From assembly GCA_021160155.1 (NCBI GenBank), contig JAGHDB010000355.1, positions 1-6,484 of the forward strand: DNA of 6,484 nucleotides. The letters run 5' to 3'. Positions 1 to 6,484 of the stretch are shown here, one piece after another. The position numbers and the translations under genes are program-made. This stretch comes from Bacteroidales bacterium. Its GTDB lineage: Bacteria; Bacteroidota; Bacteroidia; Bacteroidales; UBA12481. The notes beneath the pieces were generated by a model. It had not been told where the DNA came from. It saw only the letters and a program-made list of their open reading frames with translations, and ran no database searches. The stretch's first letter is position 1; every line of letters begins with the position of its first letter.

Positions 1-84
1 CCGGTAATCTTTGAATCCGTTGCTACATGAACTGAGCAGGAGCAAGCCCAGACTAAGTTGCAGTATAACAGAGCGCAAACTCAT
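1..84 (-). CDS. Lipoprotein, N-terminal fragment (runs off the left edge)
   Basis: Only the first 28 codons are visible, from the ATG at 84-82 to the window edge, with no stop. The translation begins MSLRSVILQL, continues through a leucine-rich stretch (residues 7-17), and reaches a lipobox LLSSC with the modified cysteine at residue 20. A short basic start (Arg4), a hydrophobic core and a Leu-Ser-Ser-Cys box are the standard layout of a signal peptide cut by signal peptidase II. The mature protein would start CSNGFKDY and be lipid-anchored in the cell envelope. The ATG overlaps the TGA of the upstream hydrolase as ATGA, which supports this start and suggests translational coupling. No Shine-Dalgarno sequence is seen, only A/T-rich bases. 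The mature domain is out of view, so its function cannot be stated. The lipoprotein call is fairly secure; the family is unknown. Confidence 0.8.
   Translation of the reverse strand, partial: MSLRSVILQLSLGLLLLSSCSNGFKDYR
81..84 (-). promoter_or_regulatory. ATGA stop/start overlap (translational coupling site)
   Basis: On the minus strand the bases ATGA combine the start codon of the lipoprotein (84-82) with the stop codon TGA of the alpha/beta hydrolase (83-81). Four-base overlaps of this kind commonly couple translation of the second gene to termination on the first. Coupling is inferred from the arrangement. Confidence 0.6.
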
Positions 85-1079
85 AAAGACAAAATATTTT
101 TCATGAATTTCTCAGTGGCATTAAAGACTTCATCCCAGTGTGGATTGGTCAGGCTGCATCCGATTACATGGGTACCGGCATCATCAAAGGCTACCGATTC
201 GACTTGTGAAGGATCTGTTCCCAGGTTGTCCAGCATCCACCGGATAGCGGTAACACTAACAACATTATCCTGATGATTTTCATCCTTATAATAATATCCT
301 GTAAAAACAGGTTGGTGAACCGCTTGAAAAGTTTCGGCCTTCATAGTATTTTCCAGCATTTGTTGCAGATATACTAATGCTTCTATACGGTATTTGGTAT
401 ACCAGTATGGTTTTTCGTCATCTGACATCTCCACCGTACGGTATTTACTACCAAGGATCAACCTGCCGATTTGCAATCCCCAGTGGCGTGCAAGCAGCAC
501 ACTGGATTTATCAGCAATACGGATATTGGGAGAATAAAGTATCAGGGCATCAATCAGGTTCGGGTAATCGGCAGCCATTTTCAAAGCCAGGGTTCCCCCT
601 GTTGAAGTACCCATCAATATTACCTTTCTACCCATTGAACGTGCGATTACCAGTGCATTCTTGGCTGACTCCCACAAACTGTCGGGTGTCATATGCAGTA
701 ATGGCTCATCCGTTTCAAGGCCATGTTCTGCCAGTCTGGGAATATAAGCATTCATCCCAAATTCCATAGCCAGATTCAAGTGAGTTGGGAATCCCTCCAT
801 CGGACTGGCAGAGAATCCGTGCAGGTAGAGCAGTACATATTTCGTCATTGCCGGAGCTGAATCATTCGCCCAGTGAAGTATTGAACCGTTTCCGGGTCTA
901 ATATTCAATGAATCGTGATTCTCTTGTGCAACCAATTCGGCCACTTCACGAGGTGTATAATGCATGTCCGGTAGTTCCGGGTTAAAAACAGGTTTCGGCA
1001 TCCTGGGGCCGGCAAGTATGATGGCAACCAGGACAACCAGGATGATCAAAGTAATCCGTAGTCCTTTAGAAATTTTCAT
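81..1079 (-). CDS. Membrane-anchored alpha/beta hydrolase (serine esterase/lipase-like)
   Basis: This 332-residue protein has the alpha/beta-hydrolase fold. A basic N-terminus is followed by one hydrophobic segment at about residues 9-23, either a signal anchor or a poorly cleaved signal peptide (no clear AxA site). The catalytic domain would then face the periplasm. The oxyanion-hole motif YLHGFSASP lies at residues 85-93. The nucleophile elbow GTSTGG (157-162) places the catalytic serine at 159. AGTHVIG gives a likely catalytic histidine at 304. The acid is probably Asp271 in the DNVV motif, with Asp266 as an alternative. The HGF and GxSxG pattern resembles the Hydrolase_4/serine aminopeptidase S33 and monoacylglycerol-lipase-like group, so an ester substrate is likely but cannot be named. 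It starts 18 bases after the CCG protein gene and overlaps the lipoprotein gene by 4 bases. The ATG at 1079-1077 is supported by the hydrophobic segment directly after it. Confidence 0.85.
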   Translation of the reverse strand: MKISKGLRITLIILVVLVAIILAGPRMPKPVFNPELPDMHYTPREVAELVAQENHDSLNIRPGNGSILHWANDSAPAMTKYVLLYLHGFSASPMEGFPTHLNLAMEFGMNAYIPRLAEHGLETDEPLLHMTPDSLWESAKNALVIARSMGRKVILMGTSTGGTLALKMAADYPNLIDALILYSPNIRIADKSSVLLARHWGLQIGRLILGSKYRTVEMSDDEKPYWYTKYRIEALVYLQQMLENTMKAETFQAVHQPVFTGYYYKDENHQDNVVSVTAIRWMLDNLGTDPSQVESVAFDDAGTHVIGCSLTNPHWDEVFNATEKFMKNILSL

Positions 1080-1097
1080 AATTTAACCATTTTAATT

Positions 1098-1835
1098 TCA
1101 ATGGAATAGCAGTCCCTGATCCGTATTCACAAGCACATCTGCAATATGCATGCAACGGATCCCAAGCCGATGCTTCCGGATATAGGCATCCAGATGCATC
1201 AGGCAGGATAGTTCGGTAGAAATAATATAATCGGCTTTTACGGAAAGTGCATTTTCAACTTTCTTCTCAGCCAGGGCAGTGGAAATGGGTTCATGTTTGA
1301 TAGAAAATGTTCCCCCAAAACCGCAGCAGGTATCTGATTCCGGCATTTTGACTAATTCAAGTCCTCTGACATGACTAAGCAACTCATAGGGTTCGGTGGA
1401 TAATCCGTATTCACGAAGTGCCGCACAGGCTTCATGATAGGTAGCCCGGCCATTAAACCAGGCACCCATATCCTTCACTTGCAGCACATTGACAATAAAA
1501 TCAGTCAATTCATAAACCTGGGGTTGCATTCTCCGGTAACCGTTGAGGTAGATCGTCCCTTCAAAGAGTTGATCGTAATTATTTTTAACAAAACCCGCAC
1601 AGGAAGCAGAGGGAGAAACAATCGGACGGTTGCCGGGAAAATCTCCCAGGAATTTAATCGCCAGTTCTCTGGCCACATCCCAGTGGCCTCCGTTGTAGGC
1701 AGCCTGACCGCAACAGGTTTGTTGCGGATTATAATTTACCTGGCAACCCAGGTGTTCCAGAATTTTAACCACGTTCCATCCCGTATCGGGATATAACTGG
1801 TCGATAAAACAGGGTATAAAAAGATCTATTTCCAT
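1098..1835 (-). CDS. (Fe-S)-binding CCG-domain protein, LutA/YkgE-like
   Basis: The 245-residue cytoplasmic protein carries two cysteine-rich CCG domains and has the usual length of the LutA/YkgE family. In the first repeat I see Cys9 (FIPCF), Cys41-Cys42-Gly43 in TCCGQAAYN, and Cys79 in PSASC. In the second I see Cys137 in YHEAC, Cys170-Cys171-Gly172 in CCGFGGTFS, and Cys211 in ELSCLMH. Other family blocks are YELTDFIVNVL (108-118) and MHIADVL near the C-terminus. Related CCG domains in HdrB bind non-cubane [4Fe-4S] clusters. LutA works with LutB and LutC to oxidise L-lactate to pyruvate, but neither partner is encoded here. The usual His after the second-domain cysteine (SCH in B. subtilis LutA as I recall it) is Ala138 in this protein. 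It follows metF by 33 bases. The family call is strong. A lactate role is only presumed, so no gene symbol is given. Confidence 0.88.
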   Translation of the reverse strand: MEIDLFIPCFIDQLYPDTGWNVVKILEHLGCQVNYNPQQTCCGQAAYNGGHWDVARELAIKFLGDFPGNRPIVSPSASCAGFVKNNYDQLFEGTIYLNGYRRMQPQVYELTDFIVNVLQVKDMGAWFNGRATYHEACAALREYGLSTEPYELLSHVRGLELVKMPESDTCCGFGGTFSIKHEPISTALAEKKVENALSVKADYIISTELSCLMHLDAYIRKHRLGIRCMHIADVLVNTDQGLLFH

Positions 1836-1855
1836 ATTGTTGTGTCACCGGTTTT

Positions 1856-1863
1856 CAAATGTA
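1856..1863 (-). promoter_or_regulatory. Possible Bacteroidota -7 promoter element TACATTTG
   Basis: In the 33-base gap between metF and the CCG gene, the minus strand reads TACATTTG. This is an exact match to the TAnnTTTG -7 element of the primary sigma factor of Bacteroidota. Transcription would start near 1849, leaving a 5' leader of about 14 bases. There is no TTG at the usual spacing of about 17-23 bases upstream. The nearest TTG, at the end of metF, is only 11 bases away. This may be a weak internal promoter for the last three genes or a chance match. Confidence 0.25.
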
Positions 1864-1868
1864 CGGTT

Positions 1869-2822
1869 TCAAAACAATTGTTGGATAATTTTTCGGATGT
1901 TATCTGAACGGCCCATCGTAAAAAAATGGATACCCGGAACTCCCCCGGCAAAAAGTTCGCGTGATTGATGCAATGCCCATTCAATCCCTAATTCTCTAAC
2001 ACACTCATTATTACGACATTTTTCTATTTCGACGGAAAGTTCTTCGGGCAAATCCACATGAAAAGTTTGTGGCAACAGGTTCAAATGTTTTTTAATGGAT
2101 ACCGCCTTAAGTCCGGGAATTACGGGCACTTTGATTCCTATGTCACGGCAGGCTTTCACAAAATCAAAATATTTTTGATTATCAAAAAACATTTGTGTGA
2201 CTATGTATGAAGCTCCGGCATCCACTTTCTGTTTCAGATAATGCAAATCACTGGAAAAATTCGGTGCCTCCACATGTTTTTCAGGATAACCGGCCACTCC
2301 GGTACAAAATTGAGTCGGATGTGGATTTTGCAATGCTTCATCCAGGTATTTTCCATGGTTCATATTATTAATTTGCTGCAGCAACTCAATTGAATGGTGA
2401 TAACCATTTTTTTGCGGTATGAAGCGGCTTGAAACCGGATTGGGGTCTCCTCGAACCACCAGAATATTCTCAATACCCAGGTAGTTCAGGTCAATCAGTG
2501 CATCTTCGGTCTCTTCACGGCTGAATCCATCACAGATGAGGTGAGGTACCACATCTACGCCATATCGGTTCTGTATGGCAGAAGCAATAGCCACTGTCCC
2601 CGGCCGTTTACGAATAATACGGCGTTCAAGCAATCCGTCATCACGTTCATAAAAACTTACTTCTGCCTGATGACAGGTAATATCTATATAGGAAGGTTTG
2701 AATTCCATGAGGGGATCCAATGACTGATAAAGGTTCTCCACACTGGTGCCTTTTGTAGGTGGCAATATTTCAAAAGAGATGTGTGGCCGGCTGCTGTTAT
2801 TCAAATGTTCCGATACTTTCAT
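1869..2822 (-). CDS. metF: Methylenetetrahydrofolate reductase
   Basis: This 317-residue FAD enzyme reduces 5,10-methylene-tetrahydrofolate to 5-methyl-tetrahydrofolate, the methyl donor used by MetH. The single TIM-barrel domain is complete. ISFEILPP (15-22) carries Glu18, equivalent to the catalytic Glu28 of E. coli MetF. LVVRGDPN (121-128) carries the flavin-site Asp126. GYPEKH (178-183) matches the AYPEVH block. VTQMFFD (208-214) carries the folate-contacting Gln210, and PGIHFFTM (296-303) closes the barrel. At 317 residues it is close to other bacterial MetF proteins (E. coli 296) and lacks the C-terminal regulatory domain of eukaryotic enzymes. The ATG at 2822-2820 comes 13 bases after the metH stop. 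It sits just ahead of the first conserved strand and has no Shine-Dalgarno sequence. The electron donor is presumably NADH, as in E. coli, but the sequence does not settle this. Confidence 0.97.
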   Translation of the reverse strand: MKVSEHLNNSSRPHISFEILPPTKGTSVENLYQSLDPLMEFKPSYIDITCHQAEVSFYERDDGLLERRIIRKRPGTVAIASAIQNRYGVDVVPHLICDGFSREETEDALIDLNYLGIENILVVRGDPNPVSSRFIPQKNGYHHSIELLQQINNMNHGKYLDEALQNPHPTQFCTGVAGYPEKHVEAPNFSSDLHYLKQKVDAGASYIVTQMFFDNQKYFDFVKACRDIGIKVPVIPGLKAVSIKKHLNLLPQTFHVDLPEELSVEIEKCRNNECVRELGIEWALHQSRELFAGGVPGIHFFTMGRSDNIRKIIQQLF

Positions 2823-2835
2823 ATATGGCTTTCGG

Positions 2836-5800
2836 TTAAATCTTTCTGATAATAGTTAACAAATCTTTTTCGATCCGGCTTACAGATACCTGTCTGCGTT
2901 TTGCATAATCTTTTACCTGCTCTGCACCGATCTTTCCAACCTGGAAATATTGAGCATCGTGATGAGCCAGGTAGAATCCTGCGACTGATGCTCCGGGATA
3001 CATAGCCTGGTTTTCGGTCAGACTGATTCCGGTTGAACCCTGGGGATCGATCAGATCGAACAACATCTTTTTCAGGTAATGGTCTGGCAAAGAGGGATAT
3101 CCAATAGCCGGGCGAATTCCGGTGTAAGGTTGTTTTAATAATTCACCGGGTTTATAATGCTCATCCTTAGCATATCCCCATAGCTCTTGCCTGACCTTTT
3201 GGTGAAGCCATTCTGCAAATGCTTCAACCAGTCGATCCGCCAAAACTTTAATCATTAACGCTTTATAATCATCTCCCTGTTCAACCAGTGCATCACGTAT
3301 TGCATCTGCACCGATACCGGCCGTAGCAGCAGACAACCCGATATAATCTATGATACCAGTTTGGACCGGTGCGATAAAATCTGCCAGGCAGAGATTTGGC
3401 TTACCATGCTCTTTTTGCTCTTCGTTACGTAAAAAGGGGAATCTGGCGACAGGTTGTCCGGTGTTTTCCGGATCATACAAAATTACATCTTCCCGTTCAG
3501 ATTGCGCAGGGAATAGCCCCACTACTGCATTAGCGGTTAACCAGTTATTCCGGATAATCTCATCGAGGATATTTTGTCCGTCTTTAATCAGTTTCTCCGC
3601 TTCGCGACCTTTCACCGGATCATTTAAAACTTCCGGATACCGGCCATGTATATCCCATGAATAAAGAAAGAAAGACCAGTCAATATAATCCGTTAGCAAC
3701 CTCAGATCGAATTGATTGAAACGGGTCAGGCCTAAAGTATTTGGTTGATCCGGGGGCAGTCCGTTTTTCACCCAGGAATATCTATTTCGGCAAGCCTGGA
3801 TAAATGGCAGATACTGTTTGTGATTTTGCCTCTTACTATGATTAAGAGCCAGTTGCTGGTATTGCAACTGTATCTTTCTATTAAAGCTCTTTGCTGCAGG
3901 CCCCATTAGTTCATTAACCACGTTGATCACCCTTGAAGCATCACGAACATGCACCACAGGGCCAGGATATTCCGGAGCAATTTTAACAGCGGTATGGAGT
4001 TCAGAGGTAGTTGCTCCACCGATCAATACGGGTAGTGATAATTGATGATCTTTTAAATATCTTACCACCTCCGTCATTTCATTAAGTGACGGAGTGATTA
4101 AGCCGCTGAGACCAACCAGATCGGCATTCTGGTGAACCACTGCTTCAATTATCCGATCAACATGAACCATTACACCCAGGTCAATAATCTCATATCCGTT
4201 GCATTCAAGAATAATCCCGACAATACTTTTACCAATATCATGCACATCTCCCTTTACGGTAGCCAACACAATTTTCGGCTTTGAAACCAACAATCCATTT
4301 TTTCTGTTATCCGCTTCAATAAAAGGGCTCAGGTAACTGACAGCCTGCTTCATAACCCTGGCGCTTTTAATCACCTGAGGAAGAAACATTTTACCTGAGC
4401 CAAAAAGATCTCCGACTTTCTCCATCCCGGACATCAGTATATGATCGATAACATCCAGTGCCCTTTTGCCGGATTGGAGTACCTCTTCGAGGTCTGTTTC
4501 GAGTCCATCGGTTACCCCGTTAAGCAATTTATCAACCAAACGATCGGGAGCCGGTAGTGAAATCCGGTTTTTTGATCCTTTTAAGTGTGCAGTATCAACG
4601 GTCAGGTTTTCGGCATATGTAAGCAGCCGCCCGGTTGCACCTTTACGCCGGTTCATGACTACATCCTCCGCAAGCTGAAGCAGTTTGGGCTCAATATCAT
4701 CATAGACTTTAAGCATTTGCGGATTAACGATACCCATATCCAATCCTGCCTGAATGGCATGGTAAAGAAATACGGCATGCATGGCTTGTCGTATTTCCTT
4801 CTTACCACGAAAGGCAAAAGAAAGATTACTGATACCCCCTGAAACCTTGCAATAAGGCAGATTTTGTTTGATCCATCGGGTAGCCCGGATAAAATCCACC
4901 GCATAGAGATCATGTTCAGGCATCCCGGTAGCAATAGTCATCACATTCGGATCAAAAATAATTGACTCCGGAGGAAAATGAACTGTATGGGTTAAAATCC
5001 GGTAGGCTCTTGAAGCCACTTCGATTTTCCGTTCGTAGGTATCAGCCTGACCGGATTCATCAAAAAGCATCACGACAACTGCAGCACCATAGCGCATGAT
5101 TTTACGAGACTTCTCTATAAAATTTTCTTCACCCTCTTTCAGGCTGACAGAGTTAACAACTCCTTTTCCCTGAATACATTTTAGTCCTGTTTCAATAACC
5201 TGCCAGTCTGAAGAATCGATCATCACCGGCACTTTGCTGATTGCCGGTTCGGTTGCCACTATATTTAAAAATTGCTGCATGGCAGTTGTTGCATCCAGCA
5301 ATGGATCATCCATACACACATCGATCATTTGCGCACCCCCCTCCACCTGGTCACGTGCTACCTGCACAGCTTCCTCAATTTTCCCTTCTTCGATCAGACG
5401 GGCAAATTTTTTCGATCCCGCAACGTTAGTCCGCTCTCCTATATTTAAAAAATTCGTTTCGCTGCTCAGAAACAGTGGTTCCAAACCGGTAAAAACAGTA
5501 ACCGGAGAAGTATGTTTATCAGTCGGAATCTTTCTTCTGTGATTACGGTATTTTGCAGCAAGACCGGCCAATGCGCTAACATGCAACGGTGTTGTGCCAC
5601 AACATCCGCCAATGATATTGGCCCATTGATGTTTCAGAAAAGGTTCAACTTCAGCTGCCATTTGCTGTGCTGTCTGTTCATATTCACCCAGTTCATTAGG
5701 CAGACCGGCATTTGGATGTACGCTGACATAGGTATCAGCACATTCAGAAAGTTCTTTCAGGTAGGGTTTCATTTCTCCTGCTCCGAGTGAACAATTCAAT

Positions 5801-6484
5801 CCGGTTACCAGAGGGTGAGCATGGCGAACAGAATAATAGAAAGCCGGCAGGGTCTGACCCGAAAGATTTCGTCCGCTACTATCGACCACAGTACCTGAGA
5901 TAAAGATGGGCCATTCATAGCCTTTCTGTTCGAAAACCTCCATAATAGCGTAAATAGCAGCTTTTGCATTCAGCGTATCAAAAACAGTTTCGATCAGCAG
6001 AGCATCCACGCCGCCGTCTAAGAGTCCTTTCACCTGCTCCCGGTAGGCATCGCGGAGTTGATCAAAAGTGATATTTCTTGAAGCCGGATTAGCGACATCG
6101 GGTGACAGGGATGCCGTACGATTTGTCGGGCCCATTGATCCGACAACCAGTGTTTTTTTCTCAGCAGCCCGGCAGGCTATTTGCGCACCCTGGTAATTTA
6201 AACGGTACGACCAATCTTCCAGCCCATAATCTGATTGCGATATCGCATTGGCATTGAATGTATTGGTTTCGATTAAATCTGCTCCAGCTTTGATGTATTG
6301 CCTGTGAATGGATTCAATCAGGTCAGGGCGGGTCAGGTTTAATACTTCATGATTTCCCTGCAGGGATTTAGGATGATTGTTTAAAAGTTGCCCCGAATAA
6401 TCTGCCGCAGTTGGTTTTGCCTGCTGGATCATGGTTCCCATTGCACCATCCAGCACCAGAATGCGCTCTTCAAGCCACTGTTGC
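2836..6484 (-). CDS. metH: Cobalamin-dependent methionine synthase (5' end off the window)
   Basis: MetH transfers the methyl group of 5-methyl-tetrahydrofolate through cobalamin to homocysteine, giving methionine. The frame is open to the right edge. Its first residues, [18 protein letters not shown], match the E. coli N-terminal region, so only about 10-20 residues are missing. The GTG at 6456 is an internal valine, not the start. Numbering from that codon, the homocysteine domain (1-~300) has zinc ligands Cys222, Cys285 and Cys286. The folate domain begins at FLNIGERTN (336-344). The cap domain contains [16 protein letters not shown] (690-705). The cobalamin domain has DVHDIG (737-742), with His739 as the lower axial ligand, then LSGLIT and GGATTS. 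The AdoMet activation domain has YIDW (Asp926), RPAIGYP (1115-1121) and PGASVAG (1154-1160). All modules of the roughly 1,227-residue E. coli enzyme are present and uninterrupted. The TAA stop lies 13 bases before metF. Confidence 0.98.
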   Translation of the reverse strand, partial: QQWLEERILVLDGAMGTMIQQAKPTAADYSGQLLNNHPKSLQGNHEVLNLTRPDLIESIHRQYIKAGADLIETNTFNANAISQSDYGLEDWSYRLNYQGAQIACRAAEKKTLVVGSMGPTNRTASLSPDVANPASRNITFDQLRDAYREQVKGLLDGGVDALLIETVFDTLNAKAAIYAIMEVFEQKGYEWPIFISGTVVDSSGRNLSGQTLPAFYYSVRHAHPLVTGLNCSLGAGEMKPYLKELSECADTYVSVHPNAGLPNELGEYEQTAQQMAAEVEPFLKHQWANIIGGCCGTTPLHVSALAGLAAKYRNHRRKIPTDKHTSPVTVFTGLEPLFLSSETNFLNIGERTNVAGSKKFARLIEEGKIEEAVQVARDQVEGGAQMIDVCMDDPLLDATTAMQQFLNIVATEPAISKVPVMIDSSDWQVIETGLKCIQGKGVVNSVSLKEGEENFIEKSRKIMRYGAAVVVMLFDESGQADTYERKIEVASRAYRILTHTVHFPPESIIFDPNVMTIATGMPEHDLYAVDFIRATRWIKQNLPYCKVSGGISNLSFAFRGKKEIRQAMHAVFLYHAIQAGLDMGIVNPQMLKVYDDIEPKLLQLAEDVVMNRRKGATGRLLTYAENLTVDTAHLKGSKNRISLPAPDRLVDKLLNGVTDGLETDLEEVLQSGKRALDVIDHILMSGMEKVGDLFGSGKMFLPQVIKSARVMKQAVSYLSPFIEADNRKNGLLVSKPKIVLATVKGDVHDIGKSIVGIILECNGYEIIDLGVMVHVDRIIEAVVHQNADLVGLSGLITPSLNEMTEVVRYLKDHQLSLPVLIGGATTSELHTAVKIAPEYPGPVVHVRDASRVINVVNELMGPAAKSFNRKIQLQYQQLALNHSKRQNHKQYLPFIQACRNRYSWVKNGLPPDQPNTLGLTRFNQFDLRLLTDYIDWSFFLYSWDIHGRYPEVLNDPVKGREAEKLIKDGQNILDEIIRNNWLTANAVVGLFPAQSEREDVILYDPENTGQPVARFPFLRNEEQKEHGKPNLCLADFIAPVQTGIIDYIGLSAATAGIGADAIRDALVEQGDDYKALMIKVLADRLVEAFAEWLHQKVRQELWGYAKDEHYKPGELLKQPYTGIRPAIGYPSLPDHYLKKMLFDLIDPQGSTGISLTENQAMYPGASVAGFYLAHHDAQYFQVGKIGAEQVKDYAKRRQVSVSRIEKDLLTIIRKI

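Noticed and set aside
85..105. Near-match to a Bacteroidota -7 element (TATTTTG) just before the lipoprotein start
   Set aside because: It is one base short of TAnnTTTG and lies inside the hydrolase coding end, where Phe/Lys codons make A/T runs. The ATGA overlap explains expression better.
377..769. Plus-strand open frame of 130 codons
   Set aside because: It lies wholly antisense to the alpha/beta hydrolase, whose catalytic motifs are in the minus-strand frame. Its translation shows no recognisable domain.
1434..1796. Plus-strand open frame of 120 codons
   Set aside because: It is antisense to the CCG protein across its conserved cysteine blocks. The translation has no motif, so it is a shadow frame.
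1845..1868. Possible hairpin around the ACCGGT palindrome in the metF-CCG gap
   Set aside because: The palindrome is only six bases with no extended stem or following T-run, so it is not a terminator or clear operator.
3350..3664. Plus-strand open frame of 104 codons
   Set aside because: It is antisense to the metH activation domain, which is intact and conserved on the other strand.
4659..4934. Minus-strand open frame of 91 codons in another frame of metH
   Set aside because: It overlaps the conserved folate-binding/cap region of MetH. It is not evidence of a frameshift because the metH frame is continuous here.
5259..5451. A 13-base direct repeat (ctatatttaaaaa) at 5259 and 5439, exactly 180 bases apart
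   Set aside because: Both copies encode Phe-Leu-Asn-Ile in the metH frame (FLNIG at 336 and FLNIV at 396). Both blocks match similar sequence in E. coli MetH, so the repeat follows from the protein.
5234..5542. Plus-strand open frame of 102 codons with a nested second frame
   Set aside because: It is antisense to the conserved GERTN region of MetH and has no domain of its own.

Overview
The window is almost entirely coding, on the minus strand. It reads as one tightly packed gene row transcribed from right to left: metH (start lies off the right edge), metF, a two-domain cysteine-rich (CCG) iron-sulfur protein of the LutA/YkgE type, a membrane-anchored alpha/beta hydrolase, and the first 28 codons of a lipoprotein that runs off the left edge. 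The gaps are 13, 33 and 18 bases, and the last junction is a 4-base ATGA overlap, so an operon is likely. There is no gene-free stretch longer than 33 bases, and I see no RNA gene, mobile element, CRISPR array or convincing terminator.

The organism is most likely a member of the Bacteroidota or a close relative. The starts lack Shine-Dalgarno sequences and are preceded by A/T-rich bases. One gap holds an exact match to the Bacteroidota -7 promoter element TAnnTTTG. The protein sequences also have that general flavour. I cannot place it below phylum level from the sequence alone.

metH and metF form a clear functional pair. MetF reduces methylene-tetrahydrofolate to methyl-tetrahydrofolate. 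Cobalamin-dependent MetH passes that methyl group to homocysteine to give methionine. All four MetH modules are present with their key residues, so the enzyme looks functional. The CCG protein resembles the small Fe-S subunit of the LutABC (YkgEFG) lactate-oxidation system, but neither LutB nor LutC is in the window. Its link to one-carbon metabolism is therefore open. The hydrolase and the lipoprotein are envelope proteins of unknown substrate, and their place in the row may only reflect co-transcription.

I found no strong evidence of a new biological system. The points most worth a second look are the lone LutA-like protein next to metF, the lipoprotein start coupled to the hydrolase stop, and the possible internal promoter before the CCG gene.
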